Shown: positions 24,101 through 29,868, numbered from the stretch's first letter. The stretch is DNA of 64,000 bases from Rhodoblastus acidophilus (GCF_025961575.1 NZ_JAOQNX010000014.1:54967-118966); one strand, 5' to 3'. The notes: generated from the letters alone by a model not told the origin. Made by a program: numbers and translations.

Positions 24101-27100
24101 CCGATGCCGCCATAAATGGTGTTGGCGCCGGTTCCCGCGGTGATCGACGCATTGCCGACGCCGCCATAGATCGAGTTCGCGCCGTTGCCGGCCAGAATCG
24201 TGTTGGCGCCGTGGCCGCCGACGATGCTGTTGGCCCCATTGCCCACACTGATGCTGTAATCGCCGACGCCGGCGCGGATGGTGTTGGCGCCGTTCCCGCC
24301 GGTGATCGTGTCCTTGCCGACGCCGCCGGTGATGGAATTGGCGCCGTCGCCGACCGAAACGGAATCCTGGCCGTCGCCGGTGGCGATGATATTGGCGCCG
24401 CCGCCCGCGCTGAACACGTCGGCGCCGGAGCTGCCATAGACCGTGTTCGAGCCGACGCCCATCGCGATGATGTCGCTGACGATCGGATTGCCCTTGGGGT
24501 CCACGCCCGTATCGCCGCTCGAATCGAAGGACGCGCCGTCATAGCCGCTCGCCACCGGCTTGCCGTTGATGTCGAACAGCTGACCATTGCCGCCGTAGAT
24601 CGTGCTGGTGGCCGCGCCGCCGGTGATCTTGTCGTCGCCGGTTCCGCCCTCGATCAGGTTGTGGCCGTATTCGGCGGTGATCTTGTCGTTGCCGGCGCCG
24701 CCCAGAATGGTCGAATTGATCGGCGTCTTGCCGTCGGCGTCGAGCAGCTTGCCGACGAAAATCTGATCGTCGCCCTTGCCGCCGTCGAAGAAGACGCCGG
24801 TGACGTTGGAAAATCTCTTGCTCGCGCCGTTGGCCGCGACCTGGATGACGCCGGGGGACACCTGCGTGACCGAGAACTTGTCGTTCTTGTCGTAGGTCGC
24901 CGGCGTGACCGTGCCGAAGCCGCCGGTCAGATTCGGGTCGGTCTGCAGATAAGCGCGCGGGCCCGCGTTGAGATAAACCACGCCAGTCGCGGCGTCCTGG
25001 TCGGCGATGTCGGGAGGCGGTCCGTCGTTGGGGAATTTGAACAAAGTGACATTGATGATCGGAATGTCGATCGTGGTCAGGAACAGGTTGATGTCGACGC
25101 CGACCTGGAGATCGACCTCGGCCTGGGTGGTGATCAGCGCGCCGAGGTCGCCGCCGGCGGCGTTGAACGCGTCGAGCCGCGTCTTGCCGCCGACCCCCGC
25201 CGGCGAGAAGGCGATGCCGCCGTCGAGACCGCCGTAAATGCCGATGACGCCGGCCGCATTCGCAGTGAGGTTGAGGCCGAGCTCGAGCTTGAGCTTGGTG
25301 CCGGCGTCGTCGATGTAAAAACCGTCGCTGATGCTGGCGGCGTTGCCGGTCTGGGCGTATTCCTCCAGCCCCTTGGTGTCGTAGCCGAACTTCAGGCCGA
25401 AATCGAAGGTGAAGTTGACCTGGAAGCCGATCATCAGCCCCGGGAAAGCCGGGAAGGGAAATTCCATGCTCACGAGCGGCGCGGTGATGCTGCCCGAGCC
25501 GAGATCCGCGACGACGAGATTGCTGTCCTGTTTCAGGAACAGATCGGCGACCACCCTGGCGGGATTGTCGAGGATCGGCAGCGAGACGCCGGCGAGCGCC
25601 GCCACGCTCTCGAGGCTCTGCACGGCGGAATCCAGGCCCGTCGAGCCGCCGGAGAACAGCCCGGCGAACGTCGTGTCCAGAACGCCCGAAAGTCCGCCGG
25701 GCGAATCGATCTGGCCGGCATAGGCGCTCAGGTCGAGCGTGCCGAGATTGATGGCGGCCTTGTCGTCGGCGAGCCCCTGCAGGGCGTTCAGGAAATTGTC
25801 GACCTCCCCGACTTTGTTGAGGACCGCCACAATGTCGGAATCGCCGAAGCCCGAGCTCTCGCCCGCCATGAAGGCGGCGATGTTGATCAGATTGGCCGAC
25901 TTGCCGAAAATATCGGATAGAAGCGGGAGCGGCGCGGTGACGAAATCGGTGACCGGCTGGATCGCGGCCAGGATCGTGTCGAGCGGCTGCAGATCCTGGG
26001 CCAGCTGGGAGGCGATGCCGGACAGGCCGAGGCTGATGTTGGCGATCTTGAAATCGGGCGCGGGATTGTCCTGCGACCAGGCGCCGAGGATTTCCGCGCT
26101 CAGGCCCAGCGTGGTGTTGTCGACCGCGCCGCCGTTGAGGACGAAGCCCATGGACGCCTGGAGGTCGACGCTGGCCTTGAAGCCAGATTCCGACACCGTC
26201 GGGCTGACCGAGAGCGCCGAACCCTGCAACGCGGTTCCGACGCCGAGCGCCAGGGTGAACGTGTCGGAAACGCCGGTCGTTCCCTTGCTGTTGTCCTGCG
26301 TCAGCGCCGCCTTGAGATCGCCGAACGAGCCGGTCAGGCTGGTTCCGTCGGCGATGGAGGCGCCGATGCTGACCGCAAGATTCGACTTGGGCGTGACATA
26401 GCCGCGGTTGGACGCGTCCACGCCCAGCGCCAGGGTGAGGCTCCAATTCACCGAGGCGGTCAGGCCGAACGGCGCGTCAGGCGAAAACAGCGCCGAAAGT
26501 CCCAGGCTGGCGGCGACCGCAGCGCTGATCTCCCCTCCGAGCGGCAGCAGGTAGTCGATCTTGTCGAAGACGTGGCCGGAGGCGACATCGGCGGCGCTCA
26601 CGACGGCGCCATGGTCGAAATATTCGATGACGATGTCGGAGGCCTGCGTCGCCGCGGTCTTGCCGTCCGACTTGTACAGCACGCTCTTGAGGTCGTTGAA
26701 CAGCAGCGTCTGCACCGCCGACGCGCCGACCGCCGTCGCCGAATTGGCCAGGGCTTGCGCGGCGCCGGTCAAGAAGCCGCCGGTCAGCGCGCCTTGCGCC
26801 AGCGCGGAGCCGAGCAGCGGCAGCGCATTATAGGCCGACGCGTCGAGATCGCTCTGCAACGCGTCCAGGAAGGTGGAGAAGGCTTCGGACAGGGCGGCGC
26901 TGGTGACGAAACTCGACGAATTCCCCGCCGCCGCCGCCTTGAGCCCGGCGTCGAGGGTGAGACTGGCGGCCAGGCCGGTCTGCGCGCCGCTGTCGGTGAG
27001 ATGCAGCGCCTGGGCGCCGGTGAAATCGCCGGATTTCGACACGACCTTGGCGTCGACGACGCCGACCGGCCCGGTCAGCGCGGCGGCGGCGACCGGATTT

Positions 27101-28785
27101 TGCGCGGTTTGCGCCTTGAGATCGGCGTCGGTGATGCGCCCGGTATGGTCGGGATCGCCAAGGGTCAGGGTCAGGCCGGCGTTGACGGTGGCCGAGCCCG
27201 ATTGCAGCGTCGTGTCGGTGTGGCCGACGGTGAGGCCGCCGGACAAAGTGGAGGCGATCGCGACCGTTTCCGCCGCCTTGCCCGCCGCATTGACGAAAAA
27301 GGCGCCGGCCGCGGTTGCGCCGAAGGTGAGCGCCAGCGTCGTCGTCGTCGCCGAGGTCGCGGCATGGCCAGCGCCAGCGTCGAAGGCCAGCAGCACGCCG
27401 CTCTCGTTGGCGAGGTCGATCGACAGGCCGGTCAGCGGCGCCGGGGTGCGCGTCACCGTGAGCGCGATCTCGCGGGCGCCGTCCGCGGCCTCCAGCGCGA
27501 CCGCATTGACCTTGGTGACCGCGCCATGGGCGTCCACGCCCGCGGGCGTGGCGTTGAGCGCGGCGGCGAGCCCGTCGATGGTGGGCGCGGCGGCGGCGGC
27601 GAAATAGCTCTTGATCTCCGCGACGACGAGCGTCAGCGGATCGCCGACTCCGCCGAAGTCGCCCAAAGTCTTGCCGACAAAGGGCAGCGCCGTATGGGCG
27701 GCGGCGGTGGCGTCCTGCCCCAGCGCCGTCTGCAGGTCCTGCAGGCCCGCGGCGATCGCCGCGCCATCGCCGGTGAGATCGCCCGTCGCCGCCGCGCGCA
27801 AGGCCGCGTCCAGCGTCAGCTTCGCATGGGCGCCGGAGGCGCCGGGCGCGTCGCTGAGGCTGAAGGCCTGGGTTCCGGAAAAGGCGGTCGAGGTCAGGCT
27901 GGCGGTCACCGCGCCGGTCGGTCCGGCGGTATGGTCGGCGACGACGAGGGTCTGGCTCGCCGGGGCGTTGACGGCGGCCTGAAGCGCCGCGTCGCTGACC
28001 CGCCCGGTCCCGTCGGGATTGGCGATCTTCGCCCCGATCGTGGCCGACGACTGGCCGCTGGCGCCCGCCGCCATCGCCGTGTCGACATGGCCGACGGTCA
28101 ATCCGCCCGCGAGCGACGCCTGGGCCGCGACCGTTTCGGCGCCGCCGCCCCCGGCCGCCACAAAAAACGCATTGGACGCATCGACGCCAAGCGTCAGCGA
28201 CAGAGTCGTCGTCGCCGTAGAGGTCGCCGCTTTGGTCGCGCCGGCGTCGAACGACAGGCCGAGGCTGCTTTCGCCGCTGAGATCGAACACCAGGCCCGCC
28301 AGCCCTGCGGTGGTCTGGACCACAGACAGCGCGATCTCCGGATCGCCATTGGCGGCGGAGGCGACGGCGGCATTGACCTTGGTGGTGACGCCATGGGCGT
28401 CGGGGGTCGCGGGAATCGCGTTGAGCGAGGCGGCGAGACCGGCGAAGCTCGCATTGGCGCCGGCGCCGTTGAGATATTGGTTGGCTTGCGCGATCACCGT
28501 CGCCAGGGGATCGCCGAGCTTGCCGAACTCTTCAATGGCGCGGTGGATGAAGGGCAAGGCGGGATCGCCGCCCGCCGCCTGCCCGGGCAGGTCGAGGGCG
28601 GCCTGCAGGTCGCCGAGCCCGGCGATCAGCGCATGTCCGGCGGCGACGTTGAGATCGGCTGAAAGCAGCAGGCGCGGCTCCAGCGCATCCACGGCGAACC
28701 GGCGCGCATGGGCTTGCGCCTCCGCGCGCGCCCCGCGTCGCGCGGCGCCCAGAGGCTTGCTTGGAGTGCCACCGATCTTTCCCAT
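6118..28785 (-). CDS. Giant LEPR-XLL repeat exoprotein (about 7,555 residues)
   Basis: One uninterrupted frame of 22.7 kb. Residues 35-42 (LEPRLLLS, then AD) are the LEPR-XLL motif found near the N terminus of very large bacterial exoproteins; no Sec signal peptide precedes it. Approximate regions in order: two related modules of about 310 residues (50-640); a beta-rich part to 1,350; about 800 residues of glycine-rich RTX-like nonapeptides (1,355-2,160); a propeller-like part with recurring WTALP/WSPAGA-type phrases (2,180-2,580); five right-handed beta-helix segments, two of them preceded by malectin-like modules and two by short Ig-like ones; a nidogen-like segment; several Ig/cadherin-like domains; a Pro/Ala-rich linker; and an acidic C terminus ending DWIAVE. 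A start at GTG 28905 is possible, but AGGG seven bases before ATG 28785 favours the latter. It is probably a surface adhesin or matrix protein exported by the upstream gene products. Export route and ligand are inferred. Confidence 0.9.
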   Translation of the reverse strand: MGKIGGTPSKPLGAARRGARAEAQAHARRFAVDALEPRLLLSADLNVAAGHALIAGLGDLQAALDLPGQAAGGDPALPFIHRAIEEFGKLGDPLATVIAQANQYLNGAGANASFAGLAASLNAIPATPDAHGVTTKVNAAVASAANGDPEIALSVVQTTAGLAGLVFDLSGESSLGLSFDAGATKAATSTATTTLSLTLGVDASNAFFVAAGGGGAETVAAQASLAGGLTVGHVDTAMAAGASGQSSATIGAKIANPDGTGRVSDAALQAAVNAPASQTLVVADHTAGPTGAVTASLTSTAFSGTQAFSLSDAPGASGAHAKLTLDAALRAAATGDLTGDGAAIAAGLQDLQTALGQDATAAAHTALPFVGKTLGDFGGVGDPLTLVVAEIKSYFAAAAAPTIDGLAAALNATPAGVDAHGAVTKVNAVALEAADGAREIALTVTRTPAPLTGLSIDLANESGVLLAFDAGAGHAATSATTTTLALTFGATAAGAFFVNAAGKAAETVAIASTLSGGLTVGHTDTTLQSGSATVNAGLTLTLGDPDHTGRITDADLKAQTAQNPVAAAALTGPVGVVDAKVVSKSGDFTGAQALHLTDSGAQTGLAASLTLDAGLKAAAAGNSSSFVTSAALSEAFSTFLDALQSDLDASAYNALPLLGSALAQGALTGGFLTGAAQALANSATAVGASAVQTLLFNDLKSVLYKSDGKTAATQASDIVIEYFDHGAVVSAADVASGHVFDKIDYLLPLGGEISAAVAASLGLSALFSPDAPFGLTASVNWSLTLALGVDASNRGYVTPKSNLAVSIGASIADGTSLTGSFGDLKAALTQDNSKGTTGVSDTFTLALGVGTALQGSALSVSPTVSESGFKASVDLQASMGFVLNGGAVDNTTLGLSAEILGAWSQDNPAPDFKIANISLGLSGIASQLAQDLQPLDTILAAIQPVTDFVTAPLPLLSDIFGKSANLINIAAFMAGESSGFGDSDIVAVLNKVGEVDNFLNALQGLADDKAAINLGTLDLSAYAGQIDSPGGLSGVLDTTFAGLFSGGSTGLDSAVQSLESVAALAGVSLPILDNPARVVADLFLKQDSNLVVADLGSGSITAPLVSMEFPFPAFPGLMIGFQVNFTFDFGLKFGYDTKGLEEYAQTGNAASISDGFYIDDAGTKLKLELGLNLTANAAGVIGIYGGLDGGIAFSPAGVGGKTRLDAFNAAGGDLGALITTQAEVDLQVGVDINLFLTTIDIPIINVTLFKFPNDGPPPDIADQDAATGVVYLNAGPRAYLQTDPNLTGGFGTVTPATYDKNDKFSVTQVSPGVIQVAANGASKRFSNVTGVFFDGGKGDDQIFVGKLLDADGKTPINSTILGGAGNDKITAEYGHNLIEGGTGDDKITGGAATSTIYGGNGQLFDINGKPVASGYDGASFDSSGDTGVDPKGNPIVSDIIAMGVGSNTVYGSSGADVFSAGGGANIIATGDGQDSVSVGDGANSITGGVGKDTITGGNGANTIRAGVGDYSISVGNGANSIVGGHGANTILAGNGANSIYGGVGNASITAGTGANTIYGGIGNDTIVAGLGGTGANSITGGTGNDSIVAGDGANTIFGGTGDTTIRAGDGDNSIIGGVATHGDVIIVGVGANSITGGTGDDSIVAGAIGSGAGSLIGGTGANSIVGGTGNTTIRAGNGANTIFGGVGDDLIVVGDGANTILGGTGNTTILAGAGRNSIVGGAGNDSIVAGDGANIIWGNNSVYGGTGNDTIVVGSGQNTIYGGTGNASIVAGNGANIIFGGIGSATISTGTGDNTITGGTGDNLIMVAGGQNVIDAGDGKNTIFGGAGSDIIRAGKGANKVTAGSGKEYIALGDGSNTVYGGAGPDNVSVGDGDNYIYGGAGADTIVAGAGKNVIFGGQSDNFIADGAGHALIQGGGGDNLIYGGGLASTIIGGAGNDTIFGGGGGNLIVGGTGKVTVYGGAGGDSVYGALGDSELHSGGGATKIFGDHAGLTFALSALGALTKGVAAPNTGPTNQRVTLYGGAGPDSLTGGAGANTIYGGTGTRAIQGGGVASYIQAGPGAGVIVHAGDSGDVIIGSDGGGDSIYGGAGADRIELRGGGNYAEGGGGPNVIVGSTGKDSLVGSSGQDTLIGGAASNILTDSSAHKTDTLVANSGETGDSLSSPSLVAATPKVALPRDSVADGWWSPILGTAGVQLGADASTPVIAADANGPWLAWTQTNAGGRGLYVAQDINGVWTAFGGSDTGLGLGLAGTAASHPAIAIVNGAPVVAWTATSASGRAIMAATWSASANGGAGGWIALGGSLASGGISGFGAYDDARVVATANGPVVVWRDSSGQASLDALRFDGANWVNLGASRALAGSSGVGEDFSVAASGANVAVGFSLAAANGFALHVLQYGAGAWTALPPPNAATAAGPDASFSQAPSLAYANGGLFIAWAQKDVTTSYDSALYAEVWSGGAWSPAGAGAASKLGLTNLGETVATPTLASNGAALTLLWTSTQQTAGGQIDALRAANWNGKAFVAAQPSDVAGTGVGQLAGVPTSLSASLDAGGRAFLAYQNQGGAGVVARAGATGAAHMFVAKGATTIASLLASGNVHSGDLILVAGATSDTALTLGASAAGVTIAGVDGAVFAQDITIQGATGVTLRNLIVTGAVTIHSTAHVTLAENRLAGVTLDGAANLAMRGNALQSLTVATASGGEIFANTFAGGATALTLSAAFSGLIHDNDLSASGTVVVYHAAAALASNRIHGGAVGVATTIADGATLFGAVAGSKPNTITGNVVGVQLTAAQVINQIIIANATGLSGSGVIGGTSAALYNIISYNATGVGGFTGLVQFNRIDDNGVGVAATDGLNIYSNQLVGNTQDAILVSGAARVQIAGNTIHSYIGDGVHLQNAAKDVALVSNIIWTDSGTGVYVANDSQTGFWSDHNNLYATGAGTIVYWTKYFTDILDWRDDVAIYDLHSIGATKVNPSYAEPHFGVDQYGFLVTRPPVTGLQATDPTIDGGDPAGRFYGFTGAANLLVNSGFANGLTGWIATAGGSTVTAPLTPWNGAAEYQSGASANTVLQQTVSLLQNGVTASEIDAGSVQVAFGGQVGAASAAVAAQISVLFLDAGGNAIGNAVVIPATGASAAAWTRVFDTIVAPSGARSVEYLFSVAKTDSSAGGWLDNPFLTVLPQGLGQDQGLRTAPDVLPDLATLGRIQLQSPQYYLNWVANAPMFITWNAYGAATGQPVRLELWRDGPNGPAYLSTIAASTPDTGSYAWSPSLAGVQPGTSGLRIRIASVAHPGVFDLSQETFAVPKVGSQFYVATSADGGSNRNTGVSADSALPNPSNLFRAYAIGAGATVNIAAGDYPLIAPLTLSGATDLGYGLDSGFTIQGATKGVVNLHQANPLITPQALIHISNASYVTLNNLTLTGGVEGLLVDNGSNTFNASYLTATGQSYAGFVVTTNSPAGTLDHFTATNTGQYGLLFNGVIGAISNMVQSGAQYGLYAYPNTGSESIARITHSSFSNDSYYGAYLYLYGDSVITGSTFSGNGTGVYLNGSGIVFGDANLGDGNVVTGSANQALSSSGARIVGNVFSNTSGAASVAEVYSGSFADNLVYGNSRGVKIYGTQAAPVSGNRIFNNAGPGLSVSATGATVSGNTLYSNAYGVIVSASGVTLANNLVYANSYAGILLYSAANATLTNNTVYEPTAGKVSDTYSNYDTGAIVLDADSTGATLRNNIVVALAGAGLFVSNTSQSGFNSDYNLFQTSGSGKVGSWLGGGGATLAIWSAVTAQDKHSLAGDPLFVNPTGGAASAGYLSPTQNGVADDFHLQSRQGSDHGGSLAVVPGANGLPVLPTGAYVADSASSPGVAAGDPATPIGAQPQPNGGVVEIGAYGATTESSLTPAAFIKVNAPSAGALLTQGNTVTISWTAFNIAGDVSISVSSGGVTKVLAADVADSGTYSWTIDGKVFAPGSTYVVRVASLTTPSLFGESSAFAIAAPVHVYYVNASATGGQYTTAAGSDTAYGASGGLTAATPFASLGALLSAYTLKAGDIVYVDAGTYALSNNLVFGSAIAGTATAPVTIQGPTQSGLSATFDRQATTAGFYAFDFKGATHVVLSNLTIKNGYAGVELEDNAGSTGITVQNTTLDGNVNNVYAGAGDNNFTLINSTLTNSGAEGVYISSASNATIANTTISTSARTSAVHLKYADNATIANDTLTALAYGASGLQAEWSNNVLVNGVIITGGGSANYGASFSGGNGLIENSTIDASGATHGLEISGYNGLMVAQNNVIHNQVAGNSYGGGLIVDDGALAQNNTIYSSDIGIRIGGATGVAQNNIVYGNVTGLLLSSGKALGNAIYNNTTVGAILDGSDTTFNNNTLYGNADAIQVGQYSSSARHTIDNNTILQSGGWALNLATTGAAATRFEDNILSLSNGAVGILAPIANQVGFVSDYNLYQLDASAKISTWSGQSFADLTLFKIDVGQDANSFVADPLFVDPANRNYTLQSGSPALNRGDPALIYALEPQGDGSRIDIGAQGGTALANPGPAQIVQLLGQTGGQRYQVGQGVTVAYTSAGLSAVTPVLQMVAGNEGQLKGADPSNVWQAAQYATTTPNYTSNSTTVSANGLNVPQAMLQNFAYWSSASNGAYAIPLAAGTYQVTLIFSEPWASGAGQRTFDIVANGVTVASGYDIFKAAGAANTAVAFTFTTTVGASGLNLQLKGVVSYPLLNGVQIALANPAATWTGIAYASYDNGVNWSQVASGLTFDAYGAGSFTFNPTQATTQGLLKIVASHGAQSVSDVSISPFTSLAAVNQYYVSTSGSDLNTGASADAPMASLAALLNVYHLKAGDIVHVAAGTYVLPAAIALAADDSGAAGDPVVIEGQGASTIFKVNSTAAGTAAFTFAGAHDVTLKNFAVFGGATGLNVAGGAGAAGVTLSGLDISGFSSQGVFVGAGAAGFTLTGSTVHGPVNADATGLYIDVSSNAAISGNTFSGLYRGVAIVGDASLSLSGNTFTDNRMAIDGNVDSGAASKIVVDSNVVTTNVAYSGGILLNYTYSKAGAVLQVVNNQISGATYADAISVAGAFTVSGNVLTNNAQGISLNNGAVATGNRVTGSTTYGIYVTNSSGAVTGNTLIGNAVGVKSAVYGALVANNLFLNNTTAVENDYTLTLRNNTFVQASGVAVLNASTNAVTIENNIFALSGGAVYSAAAANQAQFRSDYNLFHLSGAAVMANWAGLTISDFNAWMFGTGLDCNGVAADPQFTDAASGDYTLRAGSPAIDAGNPLSAYNLEPGNNGGRVNIGMDGDTARATQSPAVVIQINSPTLDAKLQQGVATTIAFATHGVSGLELAAQWNEGGPALTGATLESNFASDTAVYGTLSTAAAIDLSASTSGAPAALYQSALYGAYGVGSSIVRTLALADGQYQVTLNFAEIAGATAGQRAFDIKINGVKVASSFDIVKAAGGKANAAVDLSFAATASGGTGVTIELDSLTASYPALLSGIEVGRVTASTASKTARVEVSPDGQAWYTVAAAAPIDQYGFGAVAWTPNFQTNGNAAQVRVTVNGVAALSRHFLVANAGNFYYVAPASSTSWQYATAAGNNLNSGKTPDAPMADLSALLRAYTLKAGDIVYIDAGVYTEYSNALLTAADSGTGAGIGQTITFQGPTTGTATLDRANLTADAVEIAGASYVVFDHLTFAHGNAGVALDDNSGAVGVVIRNSVFRGNQTYGVYVGGGGDKFTLANSRIFDAGGIYSSYGVYVSGSAWTGQTASLLDNEIYGQAYGIAVYGPGGAISGNSVHDNTYGGIDATDTGSPTNPLLTVSGNNVFNNGATTTSAYGVNAYGANVRVTGNAIYNQTGGSDVGLKLSGGAVATGNIIYGNYDGVALSDAISPLTGNRIFANSDAGVTTNANGGLVLNNRIYSNGVGVVSAGALNLQNNLIYDDANGAVSLTNGYSSVKTQIIGNTLWQSVGTVVDISGGSAPVVFADNIVWGDLGALLDVASKFTGAMSAQYNLYYRGANGAATAANIAGTAYATLAAWKTGQPGQNVGSVEGDPKFIAIAGADGVRGGLDTALGGGADDDFTPGAHSPAIDAANAYLQSNTDMLGQPRHDDPAVANTGTGQPLYQATAAAPATLPTGTYLSGTQSYAGYSVAYNLSAPFTFYGVSYSTVYLSPTGAIFFSAAAAGQIGGVAPSQANFAATAMIAPFWSTADTRNGGIYVDTSAAGFVTFRWVATQAGANSASATINFAVKLGLNDGSIALEYGTIPSGVTGLIGVSAGTGVIYTLASTSGQADLSNSGAIVLTPNQSLGFVSNDIGAIEFQGSSANKTPPVITGATNLPANGAKTDAAFSSITLNFSETLDPISAASAANYQLVAAGPDGKFGTADDIAIPLVVVYASSSQSVTLAFAKGPLGDGLYQLTVSKNGGLLDSSGNALDGDSNGTAGGAFVRAFTIDRGAIKAPVVADQTLTTPNNAPLVVNIGATDPQGLALVYAIAQAPSHGQIVNFDSANGSFTYLPALGYVGADIIKVSVVDAKLAQSVATITVNDTKVMQPPIAAPTSAQAIAGQTTMIAVTGSDVQTPVNQLVLSIVTQPAHGVAAITGQNTLSYKANAGYSGPDSFTFAWTDTGSPPGSLNPGVTSAPATVSLSVITVNQAPTTADTTIATPHDTPYVFKLSDFPYSDAQNGAPTALKAVIVESLPALGALTDKGAAVQIGQAVAAADIAAGKLVFTPAAGGFGLAYASFSFAVQNSGGTANGGQDISSAKTATITVAITPTVTVGIGATLLTLAQPTTTVTFAFSQAPSDFTLADVTAAGGTLSHLAGSGLTYTATFTAASGVAIHNASVSVTAGVWHAEGFAGAGADSAAFAVDTVAPSVVSVSAGGAALLGAGAKITIVVTLSKPVTVSGGSPTLSLGNGGAATYDAQASAKLGGAALAFDYTVGAGQDTPALAVSGLVLNGAAIIDADGNPAIVSGVALAPTVGVITTDPAEITVAQALQAESGALTLNVPGAKLVVADKAAALAGLSVAEISGLAALGVTRLHALDAAPAFTAQQRAAIGGAGLSLVLPFNATSAQTQTFYANGAVKTAIVAAGGTMQGQTYASSESDYLPTGFRTQQIWYDANGHAVVVRTNQQNGSNPNIGYTLTVNGAVVQSRTVNANGSYVDRTYAPGQVWNVSYSYYDIAYNASRARTSETWWRVSAPGAAPVVAAVETFSANGGYVITVGGALHQKKVVAPDLSYSIQTFAAGVYNAQVYASVLVKYAANGAVLSTTYYTKAGQPLAAASIMSFAAPATVTLSTADAAPTVAAASLVAAPAQAPQPSVPAAPVSAAPEIAATSVPVARVTLAKAAPAAPPQSETASPRGTSYATVERTRLGPVGANARVVLADSVRAPAASVAPAPTGASRAAEGGLSFVSVPVSSSSGVAFHAIPRANASPGGGGGGDDAPESSAGAPPPRDDGAGQPAATPERAALREPRLGLMLGAPPASPRADLDRMFGEAARSRALEAALIGFAPLARGLATRRAGKPDLVLYDMIEDRFQDPEDPGDDDGVDLPLSAHSDQGVVDWIAVE
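10520..21060 (-). repeat. Five beta-helix modules within the giant gene, internally duplicated
   Basis: Segments near 21060-19760, 18890-17100, 16840-15250, 14400-12930 and 12100-10520 are rich in N-x-I/V and G-x-x-V/I repeats typical of parallel beta-helix (PbH1/NosD-like) coils. Three open with near-identical phrases of the form LKAGDIVYxDAGTY (near 16680, 14300 and 11960), and the DNA there is also nearly identical. Malectin-like modules precede the last two (14990-14600 and 12740-12330). Module duplication and fusion is the likely origin. Confidence 0.7.
22330..24720 (-). repeat. RTX-like glycine-rich nonapeptide array in the giant gene
   Basis: Roughly 85-90 nine-residue units run in pairs, giving an 18-residue (54-base) period such as GGTGNDSIVAGDGANTIF. 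Canonical RTX units (GGxGxDxUx) bind Ca2+ through Asp. Here many units carry Asn at that place (GANTI, GANSI), often alternating with Asp-bearing ones. Confidence 0.85.
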
Positions 28786-28831
28786 TGGCATGCCCTGGCT
28801 GCGACCAAAGGAGGAGCGTTGAAGCCGATGG

Positions 28832-28937
28832 TTCCGCAACGAAATTCCGTTGTAAAGATGAAATATATTGCGCTTTTCAAGCAGCACACGCAGCGCGAGT
28901 TTCACAAATTCTTGATCTTTTTGGCAACGTTGCGGAA
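28832..28937. promoter_or_regulatory. Inverted repeats in the leader of the giant gene
   Basis: TTCCGCAACG (28832-28841) and its exact reverse complement CGTTGCGGAA (28928-28937) lie 86 bases apart in AT-richer DNA upstream of ATG 28785. Each overlaps a small local palindrome: CAACG...CGTTG at 28837-28852 and GCAACGTTGC at 28924-28933. They could be paired operator half-sites. The first lies inside the longer possible reading frame that begins at 28905; the second is upstream of it. Confidence 0.35.
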
Positions 28938-29049
28938 ACCAAAGTAGAACTGAGGGTTAAGTCACGCAAGGACGCCCGCTGATCTGCAACCGCCGCGAGC
29001 GCCCGCACTGGATGTCCGACTTATCTCATACTAAAGGATTAAGTAATTT

Positions 29050-29868
29050 TCAGGGGACGAACTCCACGGAGCAGCGCACGCCGGCGGGCAGCGCGCCCTC
29101 GGGATTCGGCAGACGCAGCTGCACCAGGAACAGCCCGCTCGACGCGTCGATCTGCGGGTCCCGGGTGATGATTTCGGCGGCGCGCGGCGCCGCCTCCGGG
29201 TCGCGCGGCGTGATCATCGCCCTGTCGCCGCGTTTCACCAGCGGATAGGCGGCGGCGGGAAGATAGACGTCCACCCGCAGCGGATCGATCTCGGTGAGCG
29301 TGGCGACGGCGTTGGCGGGGTCGGCATATTCGCCGGCATGAAGGTCGACGGCGGTGATCACGCCATCGGCGGGCGCGCGCAGGATGCGCCGCTCCAGCGT
29401 CGCCTCGAGGCGCCTGACGTCGAGCGTCGCCAGGGTGCGCTCCAGAAGCGCCTGTTCGTGATCGGCCTTGGCGGCGTTGGCCCCGGTTTGCGCGTCGTCG
29501 AGACTCTGCTGGTTGGCGATGGCCTGTTCGCGCAGGCGCCCGAGGCGTTCGGCCTTGGCGGCGGTCGAATCGGCGACCGCTTTTTTCAGGCGGATCTGGG
29601 TCTCGGCGGCGGCGCGGACGCGCGCGGCCTCCAGCTGCGCCTGCTCGACCCCGGATTCGAGCTGGGCGATGACATCCCCCTTGCGGACCTTGTCGGAGCG
29701 CTCGACGGCGACCATGGCGAGCGCGCCCGCCGTCGCCATCGCCAGCTTGTAGCTGTGGTTGGGACCGATCAGGCAGGAGGCGCCGGGGCCGAAATCCTTC
29801 AGCCCGGCGGCGCCGGTGGGCGCCGCGCCCGACAGCAGAACGCACAAAACCCGGAACGCCGCCCGCAT
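29050..29868 (-). CDS. HlyD-type periplasmic adaptor with signal peptide
   Basis: A 272-residue membrane-fusion (adaptor) protein. Residues 1-24 (MRAAFRVLCVLLSGAAPTGAAG) are a signal peptide. A lipoyl-like half (SDKVRKGDVIAQLESGVEQAQ), a helical hairpin of heptads (about 85-165) and the second lipoyl half with beta barrel (RRILAPADGVITAVDLHAGEY onward) follow in the usual order. At 272 residues it is shorter than most RND or ABC adaptors. The ATG at 29868 overlaps the SecA-like stop as TGATG and has GGAGG nine bases upstream; a longer frame back to 30027 lacks these signals. It is the last gene of the five-gene export-like cluster and lies directly before the giant exoprotein gene. Its partners are probably the two larger HlyD-domain proteins upstream. 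Confidence 0.87.
   Translation of the reverse strand: MRAAFRVLCVLLSGAAPTGAAGLKDFGPGASCLIGPNHSYKLAMATAGALAMVAVERSDKVRKGDVIAQLESGVEQAQLEAARVRAAAETQIRLKKAVADSTAAKAERLGRLREQAIANQQSLDDAQTGANAAKADHEQALLERTLATLDVRRLEATLERRILRAPADGVITAVDLHAGEYADPANAVATLTEIDPLRVDVYLPAAAYPLVKRGDRAMITPRDPEAAPRAAEIITRDPQIDASSGLFLVQLRLPNPEGALPAGVRCSVEFVP

Noticed and set aside
22330..24720. CRISPR-like array suggested by the regular 54-base period
   Set aside because: The units are coding, imperfect and contiguous, with no unique spacers; they encode RTX-like nonapeptides.
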